This document shows positions 31,695 through 41,232 of a DNA stretch of 41,839 bases, in pieces (positions within the stretch are counted from its first letter, which is position 1; each line of letters begins with the position of its first letter). The notes beneath the pieces are model-generated. The model ran no database searches. It was not told where the DNA came from and saw only the letters and a list, made by a program, of their open reading frames with translations. Both the position numbers and the translations under genes were made by a program. The stretch is taken from NCBI GenBank assembly GCA_945878875.1, contig CAMCUC010000021.1, positions 1-41,839 of the forward strand, read 5' to 3'. The stretch is from Rhizobium sp. Q54 (lineage in GTDB: Bacteria > Pseudomonadota > Alphaproteobacteria > Rhizobiales > Beijerinckiaceae).

Positions 31695-33104
31695 TTAAAG
31701 GAGCCCGAACCACAAAGTGGCGAAGGCCAGAAACGACAGATTGCCGACCACGTCCGTCACCGTCGTCACGAACGGGCTTGAGGCGACCGCCGGATCGGCG
31801 TCAAACTTCTCCAGCGCCATCGGAACGAGGATGCCGCCCAGCGCGCCGCACACAAGATTGGTGAGCATGGCCAGCGTCATCACAACCGCCAGTCCCGGCA
31901 GGCCAAACCATGCGCCCGCCACCACGCCCGTAATCAGCCCGAAGCCGAGGCCGTTAACCGCACCCACCATGACCTCGCGCGCGATGATGCGGCGTGAATT
32001 GGACGGGGTCAGTTCGCGCGTGGCCAAAGCGCGCACCACGATCGTCATCGTTTGCGTGGCCGCATTGCCGCCCTGACTGGCGACTATGGGCACCAGCACC
32101 GCCAGCGCCACCATCTTTTGAATCTGGTCCTCGAACAGCGAGATCATCGCCGAGGCTGCAAACGCCGTCACGAGATTCACGCTGAGCCAGACGAAGCGGC
32201 TGCGCGCAATGCCCCACACCGAATCCGACAATTGCTCGCTCGCGCTGACGCCGCCCAGCGCCTTGATGTCCTCGTCGGCCTCCTGCTCAATCACGTCCAC
32301 CACGTCGTCGATGGTGATCATGCCGACCAGCCGTTCGCTTTCGTCAACGACGGGCACCGAAACCAGATTGTAGCGCTCGAACAGGCGCGCGACCTCTTCC
32401 TGGTCTTCATCAACGCGTACGCGGCGCCGGTCCGTATCCATCAGCTCGTCCAGCCGCTGGCTGCGTCGCGCCCGCAGCAGACTGTCGAGAAAAACGTTGC
32501 CCATAAAATGATAGCCGGGATCGACCACGAACACGTCAAAGAACGTATCGGGCGCCTCGGCCTCGGGCGTATCGTGGATGTGGTCGAGCAATTGCCCGGC
32601 GGTCCAGAACGGCGGCGCCGTCACCATGCTGGTCTGCATCAGGCGCCCGGCGGAACCTTCCGGATAATCGAGCGAGCGGCGCAGGGCCACGCGATCAATC
32701 GCGGGTAGCGCGTCCAGGACCTCGCGCTGCTCATCCGCAGGCAAGTCCTCAAGGATGGTCAGCGCGTCGTCGTTCTCAAGATCGTGAACGCCCTCAACGA
32801 TGGTCTCGGTGGCCAATTCATCGAGAATGTCCTCGCGAACGGAATCATCGACCTCGGTGAGCGCGGCAAAGTCGAAATCGCGGCCCATCAGCTCAACAAG
32901 GCGCGGACGCAGGTCGTGCTCCAGCGCCTCAAGCACGGCGCCCAGGTCTGATTCGTGCAGATCGCCCAGCATGTCCAGCACGCGGGGGGCGTCAGCGCTT
33001 TCAATGGCGGCCGTCACCGCGTCAATGAAATCAGCGCGCACGCTTCCCTCCCCGTCGCGCAGGATAAGTTCGGCCTGGTCCTGAGCCTGCGACGACTGGT
33101 TCAT
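31695..33104 (-). CDS. mgtE: MgtE-type magnesium transporter
   Basis: This is a Mg2+ channel/transporter of the MgtE family, gated by cytoplasmic Mg2+. ATG 33104 (MNQSSQAQDQAELIL) gives 469 residues. The N domain (ADAPRVLDMLGDLHESDLGAVLEALEHDL) is followed by the two CBS domains, the second with VPVVDESERLVGMITIDDVVDVIEQEADED. The membrane domain of five helices follows (FVWLSVNLVTAFAASAMISLFED, MVALAVLVPIVASQGGNAATQT, FGLITGVVAGAWFGLPGLAVVM and others). The SQGGNAATQTMTIVVRALA segment is the pore signature. The open frame runs upstream to 33317 but is not family sequence. Confidence 0.96.
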   Translation of the reverse strand: MNQSSQAQDQAELILRDGEGSVRADFIDAVTAAIESADAPRVLDMLGDLHESDLGAVLEALEHDLRPRLVELMGRDFDFAALTEVDDSVREDILDELATETIVEGVHDLENDDALTILEDLPADEQREVLDALPAIDRVALRRSLDYPEGSAGRLMQTSMVTAPPFWTAGQLLDHIHDTPEAEAPDTFFDVFVVDPGYHFMGNVFLDSLLRARRSQRLDELMDTDRRRVRVDEDQEEVARLFERYNLVSVPVVDESERLVGMITIDDVVDVIEQEADEDIKALGGVSASEQLSDSVWGIARSRFVWLSVNLVTAFAASAMISLFEDQIQKMVALAVLVPIVASQGGNAATQTMTIVVRALATRELTPSNSRRIIAREVMVGAVNGLGFGLITGVVAGAWFGLPGLAVVMTLAMLTNLVCGALGGILVPMALEKFDADPAVASSPFVTTVTDVVGNLSFLAFATLWFGLL

Positions 33105-33413
33105 GTCCGGTGACGCAATGAGAGACGAATCGTACGATTTGTAGTGCGTTTTGCGCCGGGGAGTAAACGCTGATCGCACGCATCGGCCCGTAAGGACGCC
33201 GTTTTTGCGGCGCTCATGGGGCCCAAGACCAGGTTCTTGACAAGACCAGGTTCCTGATTTGCCGGATTGCTCTTCGATCGGTTCGCCTTTGTGGTAATCT
33301 GATTTTTGAGGCGACATTTTGCATAAAAGGGCGCTCCCTCGCCAAGAATCTGGCTATGACGCCAAAGAGCTTTTGCCCGGGCATGGCGGGGTCGATCAGG
33401 AAGCGGGAGCTGC
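33105..33413. other. intergenic region between mgtE and the TonB-like gene, with a 17-bp tandem repeat
   Basis: This 309-bp divergent spacer contains no protein-coding evidence. CAAGACCAGGTTCTTGA (33224-33240) is followed immediately by CAAGACCAGGTTCCTGA (33241-33257), a 17-bp tandem duplication with one mismatch. Its position would put it in the regulatory region of either gene. I recognised no Mg2+-sensing leader. Confidence 0.75.
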
Positions 33414-34268
33414 ATGAGAGTGACCGTCAATGCGGCGACAGACGGGAAGCCGCACAGCGCTAGTCCGGTCTCGCCGGTCAAGGTCGATCTCGGCCGGATC
33501 AAGACGTCTCATGCCTGGACGGATCGTCTGCGCTTCTCGATGCTGGTCGCCTTGTCTCTGGGGCTGCATGTCGTCCTTGCGATGATGCTGGCGACGCAGG
33601 CGAAAGTTACGCCAATTGAAGAAGCAATCCCTGTGGAAGTGATCGTGGAGCAACCCGCGGAGGCAGCGGCGCCGGATGCGCCGGCGCCTGAGGAAGCGCC
33701 AACCGAAGACATCGCACAACCCATCCAGGAAGAGCCCGCCATCGAGGAGGAGCCCGCCATCGAGGAGGAGCCCGCGTCGGATTTTGCGCGCTCGTCGGAC
33801 CAGGATCGCGAGGACGGCAAGGCTTCCGAGCAGGCGGCTGAGGAGACGAAGCCCCCGCCGCCCCAGCAGGAGGCGGCGCCCGAGGCGCCTTCAGATCCGG
33901 CGCCCGTCGCCAAGCCCGCGCTGCGCTTCAGCGGTTTTGAGCCCTTGCCGGATTTCCAGTTCAAGGAGTTGCCGGCAAGACGAGGCGAGGGCCCGAGCGG
34001 CAAGGCGGATCCGGGTTATCTGTCGACGCTTTACGGGCTCATCATGCACAAAATGCCGCCCCTGCCAAAAGAAACCCGATCGGCGCGCGGTCGCGTGACT
34101 TTTGGCATTCAAAGCAACGGTCGTGTCTTTCAGGAAACGATCGCGATCCCCAGCGGCTCGCCCTTTCTCGACGCAGCGGCGCTTGCTGCGGTGCGCCGGT
34201 CCTCGCCCTTTCCGGCCCCGCCAAAAGGCACGCCAGTTTACATGCGGTTTGATTACGGATCGGACTGA
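33414..34268 (+). CDS. TonB-like energy transducer
   Basis: This is a 284-residue TonB-family protein. A cytoplasmic N-terminal tail (about 40 residues) precedes one membrane helix (LRFSMLVALSLGLHVVLAMMLAT). A Pro/Glu/Ala-rich periplasmic linker follows, with a duplicated AIEEEP unit. The C-terminal TonB domain (LYGLIMHKMPPLPKETRSARGRVTFGIQSNG ... FLDAAALAAVRRSSPFPAPP) carries the YP-like receptor-contacting region. ATG 33414 follows GGGAG. No ExbB/ExbD or TonB-dependent receptor is in the window, so the partner is unknown. It might equally be a TolA-like protein, but the C-terminal motif favours TonB. Confidence 0.87.
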   Translation: MRVTVNAATDGKPHSASPVSPVKVDLGRIKTSHAWTDRLRFSMLVALSLGLHVVLAMMLATQAKVTPIEEAIPVEVIVEQPAEAAAPDAPAPEEAPTEDIAQPIQEEPAIEEEPAIEEEPASDFARSSDQDREDGKASEQAAEETKPPPPQQEAAPEAPSDPAPVAKPALRFSGFEPLPDFQFKELPARRGEGPSGKADPGYLSTLYGLIMHKMPPLPKETRSARGRVTFGIQSNGRVFQETIAIPSGSPFLDAAALAAVRRSSPFPAPPKGTPVYMRFDYGSD

Positions 34269-34413
34269 GGATGCATCGCACGGGTCGAACGGATTGTAGT
34301 CAGACTAATGGTCTCTATTGGCCAGCGTTGCCCTTCGCCAGCCGCGACGCACGCAACGACGATCAGCCGCGCGATTTTAAAATCAAAGCACCTAATCCTA
34401 CAAAAAGTAGGCT

Positions 34414-34500
34414 TGGTGCGGCCAAGAGGACTCGAACCTCCACCCCGGTTAAAGGACTAGCACCTCAAGCTAGCGCGTCTACCAATTCCGCCATGGCCGC
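34414..34500 (-). tRNA. tRNA-Leu (anticodon GAG)
   Basis: This is an 87-nt tRNA on the minus strand. The acceptor GCGGCCA pairs with TGGCCGC, then discriminator A and an encoded CCA (34416-34414). The D arm is GGCGGAATTGGTAGACGC. The anticodon stem CTAGC/GCTAG closes the loop TTGAGGT (anticodon GAG). A long variable arm (TCCTTTAACCGGGGT, with the T arm GGAGGTTCGAGTCCTC) marks a class II leucine tRNA. Just downstream on the minus strand are a small hairpin CCTAC/GTAGG with a T5 loop (34397-34411) and a palindrome GATTTTAAAATC (34374-34385). Confidence 0.97.
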
Positions 34501-34812
34501 ATCGGGCGGGGCGAACCCCGTGCCCGAGCCGCTTCACAAGAAGCTCGAAAACGAACTCTTAAATAAGCAGCAGGCGCGTCGTCTAACAAATCGAACCGCC
34601 GGTGACAAGCGAAAGCGGCGAGATGGAGCGAGAGAGTTTACGATTTTACGGGAAAGCCTGTAGCGAGGGGCTTTCAGGGCGGTTTCCAACCCGCATAAGC
34701 TATGACGTCGCCTGCACCGATTGGCGCGCCACCTCTTTCGCGATACAAACCCTGCGTGACAAACGCTCCCTCTCCCACCACTTCCCCCCCGCGCGGCGCA
34801 CTGTCCTCGCGT
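34501..34812. other. intergenic region between tRNA-Leu and lipB
   Basis: This stretch of about 310 bp holds the upstream (promoter) side of the divergent tRNA-Leu and lipB genes. A frame in phase with lipB extends back to ATG 34702, but its translation (low-complexity [15 protein letters not shown]) is not family sequence. I see no repeat, RNA gene or protein-coding evidence here. Confidence 0.7.
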
Positions 34813-35487
34813 ATGGCTGCTCCTGCCGGGGAGCCGCCCATTGAGTGGCGGATCATTGAGGGGCTGTCGCCTTATGCCGAGACAGTGGCAGCCATGGAGG
34901 CGCGGGTGGAGGCCATCCACGAGGGGCGCGCGGGCGAATGCGTGTGGCTGGTCGAACATCCCCCGCTCTACACTGCGGGCACCTCGGCCAAAGCGGAAGA
35001 CCTTCGCGACGCGCGCTTTCCGGTTCACGCCACGGGGCGCGGCGGGCAATTCACCTATCATGGTCCCGGCCAGCGAGTCGGTTATGTGATGCTGGACCTG
35101 AAGCGCCGCAGCCCGGACGTGCGCGCCTTTGTGTGCGCGCTGGAGGATTGGCTGATTGGCACGCTGAACGGCTTCAACATGCGCGGCGAGCGGCGGGAGG
35201 ATCGCGTGGGCGTATGGGTCAAGCGTCCAGACAAGGGCGCCGATGCGGAGGACAAGATCGCCGCGCTTGGCATTCGCGTGCGGCGCTGGGTGACGTTCCA
35301 CGGCGTCTCTCTCAACGTCGAGCCAGACCTGAGCCATTTCGGCGGCATCGTGCCCTGCGGGATCTCGCAGCAACGCTACGGCGTCACCAGCCTTGTCGAT
35401 CTCGGCCTGCCGGTCGTCATGCCGGAGGCGGACGCAATCATGCGCCGGGAGTTTGAAGCGATCTTTGGGCCAACGATCAGCGTTTGA
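34813..35487 (+). CDS. lipB: octanoyl-ACP:protein N-octanoyltransferase (lipoate-protein ligase B)
   Basis: LipB transfers octanoate from acyl carrier protein to the lipoyl domains of 2-oxoacid dehydrogenases and the glycine cleavage H protein. The core is [17 protein letters not shown], then [26 protein letters not shown]. The conserved Lys is K148 ([23 protein letters not shown]) and the catalytic Cys is C182 ([20 protein letters not shown]). ATG 34813 gives 224 residues, close to family size. An in-frame ATG at 34702 would add 37 low-complexity residues. It stands alone on its strand, followed by an inverted repeat. Confidence 0.95.
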   Translation: MAAPAGEPPIEWRIIEGLSPYAETVAAMEARVEAIHEGRAGECVWLVEHPPLYTAGTSAKAEDLRDARFPVHATGRGGQFTYHGPGQRVGYVMLDLKRRSPDVRAFVCALEDWLIGTLNGFNMRGERREDRVGVWVKRPDKGADAEDKIAALGIRVRRWVTFHGVSLNVEPDLSHFGGIVPCGISQQRYGVTSLVDLGLPVVMPEADAIMRREFEAIFGPTISV

Positions 35488-35515
35488 GGGTGCGCTCTAT
35501 CCTGTGGGCGCCCTC

Positions 35516-35573
35516 TGCGGGCTGGAAGCCCACGGTCCAAAGGGCCATCTGGACCGCGGGCTTCCAGCCCGCA
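35516..35573. repeat. 24-bp inverted repeat pair, copy 2 of a dispersed element
   Basis: The arms 35516-35539 (TGCGGGCTGGAAGCCCACGG then TCCA) and 35550-35573 (TGGACCGCGGGCTTCCAGCC then CGCA) are inverted copies with one mismatch around a 10-nt spacer. The sequence is the same unit as at 16991-17103, there in the opposite head-tail order and with a wider spacer. It follows the lipB stop by about 30 bp and may end that transcript. Confidence 0.9.
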
Positions 35574-35640
35574 TCTCAACGCACCTTTGCTCCATCCCCC
35601 AACCGCCCCTATATCTCTTCCATTCATAACGGAGCTGCCC

Positions 35641-37041
<1,401 letters not shown>

Positions 37042-37050
37042 TAAACAAAA

Positions 37051-37076
37051 CGCCGCCCGATAGGGCGGCGTTCTTT
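37051..37076 (+). terminator. Rho-independent terminator after the Do-type protease
   Basis: A perfect 8-bp stem CGCCGCCC/GGGCGGCG (37051-37058 and 37063-37070) with a GATA loop is followed by TTCTTTT. It lies 9 bp past the protease stop. Its position also makes it suitable to end the convergent ParA-like transcript, although a matching A-run (ACAAAA) upstream of the stem is shorter. Confidence 0.92.
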
Positions 37077-37106
37077 TGCAGGCCAGATCAAGACGGCGGC
37101 GGGAGA

Positions 37107-37769
37107 TCAGGCCGCTTTCTTGCCCTTGCTCTCAACGCGCGCGCCGGTCTTGACGATGCGGCGCTTCAGCGAGGTCCAGAGCTTCTGCATTTCCTCCGAA
37201 GCCATGCCCCATGGATTAAGCTCGGTGACGCCCCAGCCGTAGCGCGCGGCCTCCTGATAATCGACGCGGGCGCCGATGAAGGGCGTAACGATGCCGCCCA
37301 TAGCCTCAAGCGCCTTGGCGCCCTCCTCCACGCGCGCGCTCTGTTGGGCGGGCGGGCATTGATTGAGCAGGAAAACATATTCCTTGCGCAATTCCTTCAC
37401 CATCTTGCGAGTGTTCTCGCTCGCCCACAAATCAAACGCATTGGGACGCGAGGGAATGACGCAAAGATCGGCAACCTTCATCGCGGCCTGCGCCACAGGG
37501 CTATCCGAACCCGGCGTGTCGATAATGACCAGCGTAACGCCAGCTTTCTCGAGGGCTGCGATGGCGACCGGCAAACGGGCAGGCGTCACCGCTTCAACCG
37601 CAATGCTGTTGTCTTCACGTAATTTGAACCAGCGCATCAAAGACGCCTGCGGGTCCATATCAATCAGAAAGACGCGTTCGCCCGCTTCATGCGCAGCAAC
37701 CGCCAAAGAAGATGCAATAGTGCTTTTACCGGAGCCACCTTTTTGAGTGACAAGAGCAATCGTGCGCAT
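37107..37769 (-). CDS. orphan ParA/MinD-type ATPase
   Basis: This is a 220-residue ParA-like protein with the deviant Walker A KGGSGKSTIASSLA. Walker A' is VFLIDMDPQASLMRWFKL and Walker B is VTLVIIDTPGSDSPVAQAAM. SRPNAFDLWASENTRKMVKEL also fits ParA. The C-terminus is basic (RIVKTGARVESKGKKAA). It lacks the N-terminal DNA-binding domain of large plasmid ParA proteins. No ParB or centromere-like site is nearby, so it is an orphan positioner rather than a partition pair. ATG 37769 follows AGGGGA. It is on the minus strand between the Do protease and rarA (plus strand), interrupting what I recall as a frequent pairing. Possible roles are positioning of a chemoreceptor, replisome or granule, all unproven. 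Confidence 0.85.
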   Translation of the reverse strand: MRTIALVTQKGGSGKSTIASSLAVAAHEAGERVFLIDMDPQASLMRWFKLREDNSIAVEAVTPARLPVAIAALEKAGVTLVIIDTPGSDSPVAQAAMKVADLCVIPSRPNAFDLWASENTRKMVKELRKEYVFLLNQCPPAQQSARVEEGAKALEAMGGIVTPFIGARVDYQEAARYGWGVTELNPWGMASEEMQKLWTSLKRRIVKTGARVESKGKKAA

Positions 37770-37997
37770 AAATGTCCCCTAATTCCGCGGGCTGCAAACA
37801 GCGCCCTCCCCGAACGAGCTCACACACACGATGCCCGTATGGTTAACTAAATAGAAAAGACGTTGAGTCGCAACCTGATTTGCGACGCGATAAGAGATGT
37901 TGATCGCTGATTATGACAAGTGTGACTTGAAAGACTCATATAACGTTGCTGCGCGCGCTGGCGAAAACAACGCGCAAAAGAACCAGGCAGGCATTCC

Positions 37998-39305
37998 ATG
38001 AGTAATCTTTTTTCAGCAGCTGGCCTTGAGAACGATGCGCCGCGACCGCTCGCTGATCGCTTGCGCCCGGGCCAACTTTGCGATGTCGCGGGACAGGACC
38101 ATTTGCTCGGACCTGACGGCGCTTTAACGCGCCTGATTGGCGCGGGCTCCATGGGCTCGCTTGTCTTCTGGGGTCCGCCGGGCACAGGAAAGACCACTGT
38201 CGCAAGGCTTCTTGCAAGGGAAACCGATCTTGAGTTCGTGCAGATTTCCGCTATTTTCAGCGGCGTCGCGGATTTGAAGAAAGTATTTGAGGAGGCCCGC
38301 AAGCGACGCGCCATCGGCCGCGCGACCTTGTTGTTCGTCGATGAAATCCATCGCTTCAATCGCGCGCAACAGGATTCATTTCTGCCCGTGATGGAAGACG
38401 GAACTGTCACCCTCATCGGCGCCACGACCGAGAATCCATCGTTCGAACTCAACGCCGCGCTGCTCTCGCGCGCCCGCGTGATGACCTTTCGCGCGCTCGA
38501 CGAAGACGCTATCGCAAAACTGCTGGCGCGCGCCGAAGAGACGGAAGCCAAAGCCTTGCCGCTGGATGACGGCGCGCGAATAGCGCTCATTCGCATGGCG
38601 GATGGGGATGGACGCGCGGCGTTGACACTGGCCGAAGAAATCTGGCGCGCCGCGCGCGAGGGCGAGACGTTTGACGTTGCCCGCCTGTCCGACATCGTGC
38701 AGCGCCGCGCTCCGATTTACGACAAGGCGCAGGAGGGTCATTACAATCTCATCAGCGCGCTGCATAAATGCGTGCGCGGATCCGATCCTGACGCTGCCTT
38801 ATACTATCTCGCGCGGATGCTGGACGCTGGCGAGGACCCGCTGTTCCTGTGTCGCCGCGTGGTGCGCATGGCGGTTGAAGACATCGGGCTGGCCAATCCG
38901 CAGGCGCTCGTCATCGCGAACGCCGCCAAAGACGCCTATGATTTTCTGGGCTCGCCCGAGGGCGAACTCGCGCTGGCGCAAGCCGTGCTCTATGTGGCGA
39001 GCGCGCCAAAATCCAACGCCGCGTACAAGGCCTGGAAGGCGGCGGTAAAGCTTGCCAAAGAGCATGGCTCCGTCATGCCCCCCAAGGCCATTCTCAACGC
39101 GCCAACGAAGATGATGCGCGAAGAAGGCTATGGCGAGGGTTATCGTTACGACCACGACGAGCCGGACGCTTTCTCCGGCCAGAATTACTGGCCCGACAAA
39201 ATCGGTCGCCGCAAACTCTATGCGCCGGAAGAACGCGGGTTCGAGCGCGAGATCAGAAAACGGCTGGAATATTGGGCAAAGCTGCGCGAGGAACGCGGCG
39301 GTTGA
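37998..39305 (+). CDS. rarA: replication-associated recombination protein RarA (MgsA)
   Basis: This is an AAA+ ATPase of the RarA/Mgs1/WRNIP1 family, acting at stalled replication forks. Walker A is GPPGTGKTTVARLLA and Walker B is LLFVDEIHRFNRAQQDSFLP. Sensor 1 is TLIGATTENPSFELNAALLSR. The C-terminal oligomerisation segment (HYNLISALHKCVRGSDPDAALYYLARMLDAGEDPLFLCRR) is the family hallmark, followed by MPPKAILNAPTKMM and YRYDHDEPDAFSGQNYWPD. It has 435 residues. ATG 37998 has AGGCAGG upstream. It is convergent with ccdA, ending 6 bp before it. Confidence 0.96.
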   Translation: MSNLFSAAGLENDAPRPLADRLRPGQLCDVAGQDHLLGPDGALTRLIGAGSMGSLVFWGPPGTGKTTVARLLARETDLEFVQISAIFSGVADLKKVFEEARKRRAIGRATLLFVDEIHRFNRAQQDSFLPVMEDGTVTLIGATTENPSFELNAALLSRARVMTFRALDEDAIAKLLARAEETEAKALPLDDGARIALIRMADGDGRAALTLAEEIWRAAREGETFDVARLSDIVQRRAPIYDKAQEGHYNLISALHKCVRGSDPDAALYYLARMLDAGEDPLFLCRRVVRMAVEDIGLANPQALVIANAAKDAYDFLGSPEGELALAQAVLYVASAPKSNAAYKAWKAAVKLAKEHGSVMPPKAILNAPTKMMREEGYGEGYRYDHDEPDAFSGQNYWPDKIGRRKLYAPEERGFEREIRKRLEYWAKLREERGG

Positions 39306-39311
39306 AAGAGA

Positions 39312-40040
39312 TCAGCCAAACTTCGCAAGGCCGGGAAAGGCGTCCAGCAACCAGAACGACACGTCCTGCATCGCGCCCGTGAGGAACGCTATGCCGGTCA
39401 GCACCAGCAGCACGCCGACGACTTTTTCAACGATGAAGAAGTTCTTCTTGAAGCGCGCCAGGAATCCCATGAACGGATCAATCGCCAGCGCCGCGCCAAG
39501 GAAGGGCACGCCAAGGCCCGCCGAATAGGCGCCAAGCAAAATTGCGCCCCGACTTACCGTCTCCTCGCTGCCCGCCACTGTCAGGATCGCGGCCAGTATC
39601 GGGCCGATGCACGGCGTCCAGCCAAAGGCGAAGGCGAGCCCCATAACATAGGCTCCCCACAGCCCCACCGGCTTTTCCACCGACACCCGCTTCTCGCGAT
39701 ACATGAAGGCAAAGCGCCAGACGCCCAGAAAGTGCAGGCCCATGGCGATGATCGCGATGCCCGCCAGCGCCGACAGCACGCCCAGATTTGCCCGCAACGC
39801 CTGCCCGAAGATCGACGCGGTGGCGCCCATGGTCACGAACACGGTGGAGAAGCCAAGCACAAAAAGAATAGCCGCCAACGCGACGTCGCGCCGCGCCCGC
39901 CTTGCGCCGCCCTCGGCCAGCTCTTCCACCGTCGTCCCCGCGATGAACGTGAGGTAGGGCGGAACCAGCGGCAGGACGCACGGGCTCAGAAACGAAAGCA
40001 GGCCAGCCAGCACGGCGGCGGCAAGGGAAACATCGGTCAT
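39312..40040 (-). CDS. ccdA: CcdA-type cytochrome c biogenesis / thiol-disulfide transporter
   Basis: CcdA carries reducing equivalents from cytoplasmic thioredoxin to the periplasm for haem ligation and disulfide reduction. It is a six-helix inner-membrane protein (242 residues). The redox Cys pair is C21 in LLSFLSPCVLPLVPPYL and the Cys of FGWTPCIGPILAAIL, both in family-conserved positions. Other helices: AILFVLGFSTVFVTMG, LSALAGIAIIAMGLHFLG and VVGVLLVLTGIAFLTG. ATG 40040 is the start. It is a single gene, without dsbD-type extra domains. Its partner, a periplasmic thioredoxin-like protein, is not adjacent. Confidence 0.95.
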   Translation of the reverse strand: MTDVSLAAAVLAGLLSFLSPCVLPLVPPYLTFIAGTTVEELAEGGARRARRDVALAAILFVLGFSTVFVTMGATASIFGQALRANLGVLSALAGIAIIAMGLHFLGVWRFAFMYREKRVSVEKPVGLWGAYVMGLAFAFGWTPCIGPILAAILTVAGSEETVSRGAILLGAYSAGLGVPFLGAALAIDPFMGFLARFKKNFFIVEKVVGVLLVLTGIAFLTGAMQDVSFWLLDAFPGLAKFG

Positions 40041-40299
40041 ATGTCCACCATAACCCCGGAACGCGCACGCCGAAAGGCGACGCAGGCGCGCAGTTTACAA
40101 TGGTTGCGCAGGCGGCGCTGCGACACCTCGCTGCAGTGCGACATAAGCGCAACAGTGAGTCAGCAAGTGGCGCGACACTTGAGCTATGCCTTGTTTCCGC
40201 CCCCTTTGATTTGCTACCAATTGCCCAAGCGCACGTTGAATGAAGCCATCGAGCTTTGGGGCTGCGCGGACGAACAGGCGTTACACAAAGGATTTTGAA

Positions 40300-41028
40300 A
40301 TGAAAAAGATTTTGCTTGCTGGCGCTCTCGCGCTGATCGCCGCCCCCGCTTTGGCCGCTGATCTTCCCCGCCGCACCGCCGCCGTGGCGCCCGCGCCGGT
40401 TTACGCCGCCCCCGTGTTAACCTGGTCCGGCTTCTATGTAGGAGCGCAGGCTGGCTATGGCTGGGGCAAGGACAAGTACTCGATCGTCTCGGCCCCGGCT
40501 GTGGCACCTTTCTCCACGTCTCCTACAGGCGTGCTTGGCGGCGTGCACGCGGGTTACAACTGGCAGTCTGGCGCTTTTGTCTATGGCTTGGAAGCCGACC
40601 TCGAATACGCCAACCAGAAAGACAAGCATTCAATCACAGCTCCTGCGGCTTTGACATTCAGCAGCACAATCGGAACAAGCGGCTCACTACGCCTGCGCGC
40701 CGACTATGCTTTCGACCTTACCCTGCTTTACGTAACCGCCGGTCTGGCCGGCGCAGACATCAAGCAGACGGTGTTGAATGGCGCTATCACCACAAAGACT
40801 TCGGGCGTTGAATATGGCTGGACCGCTGGTGTCGGCCTTGAGCATGCGTTCACCCAGAACTGGTCTGCCCGCATTGAATATCGCTACACCGATTTCGGTA
40901 CGTCGAAGTGGGCTGGTACTGTGATCGTTCCCGCGACCGCCAAGTTCGATACAACGGACCAGACGGTGCGCGTTGGTCTGTCCTACCGTTTCGGCGGCGC
41001 GGCGCGCCCGGTTATGGCCCGCTATTGA
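40300..41028 (+). CDS. outer-membrane beta-barrel protein (Omp25/Omp31-type)
   Basis: This is a 242-residue outer-membrane protein. The signal peptide is MKKILLAGALALIAAPALA, cleaved before ADLPRRTAAVAPAP. A Pro-Ala-rich linker (VYAAPVL) leads to the barrel, starting WSGFYVGAQAGYGWGKD. Further beta-strand motifs include GVLGGVHAGYNWQSGAFVYGLEADLEY, LYVTAGLAGADI, YGWTAGVGLEHAFTQNWSARIEYRYTDFG and the end VRVGLSYRFGG. A ten-residue tail ends in Tyr. The family forms abundant small barrels in Hyphomicrobiales. AAAGGA lies upstream of ATG 40300, and a terminator follows. A second related barrel begins at 41233. Confidence 0.93.
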   Translation: MKKILLAGALALIAAPALAADLPRRTAAVAPAPVYAAPVLTWSGFYVGAQAGYGWGKDKYSIVSAPAVAPFSTSPTGVLGGVHAGYNWQSGAFVYGLEADLEYANQKDKHSITAPAALTFSSTIGTSGSLRLRADYAFDLTLLYVTAGLAGADIKQTVLNGAITTKTSGVEYGWTAGVGLEHAFTQNWSARIEYRYTDFGTSKWAGTVIVPATAKFDTTDQTVRVGLSYRFGGAARPVMARY

Positions 41029-41073
41029 TCTGAACGCTCTCGCCTCATTCGGCGAGAAACACAACTCCAGAGG

Positions 41074-41101
41074 GTCCGGCGCGTAATCGCCGGACTTTTT
41101 T
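41074..41101 (+). terminator. Rho-independent terminator after the first outer-membrane protein
   Basis: A perfect stem GTCCGGCG/CGCCGGAC (41074-41081 and 41088-41095) with loop CGTAAT is followed by six T. It lies about 45 bp downstream of the stop. It separates the two tandem outer-membrane barrel genes, so each has its own transcript. Confidence 0.95.
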
Positions 41102-41232
41102 GTTCCGCAGGCGCGCATAACCCACGATTTAACTTGAGCTTTACTAAACGTTAATCCCGGCGCGGCAAAATGGCCGCTTGAATGTGATCGGCGCGCACAC
41201 TTTCGGCACCTGACAAAACCGGGGATAATCCA

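Noticed and set aside
33105-33413. Mg2+ riboswitch (M-box type) upstream of mgtE
   Set aside because: No recognisable conserved core; only a 17-bp tandem repeat and random sequence.
34271-34663. 130-codon plus-strand frame across the tRNA
   Set aside because: It reads through the reverse complement of tRNA-Leu; tRNA structure is unambiguous there.
34534-35373. 279-codon minus-strand open frame
   Set aside because: It is antisense to lipB, which has the catalytic Cys and Lys; no family sequence.
37847-38695. 282-codon minus-strand open frame
   Set aside because: It is antisense to rarA, whose AAA+ motifs are intact; Ser/Arg-rich translation of a shadow type.
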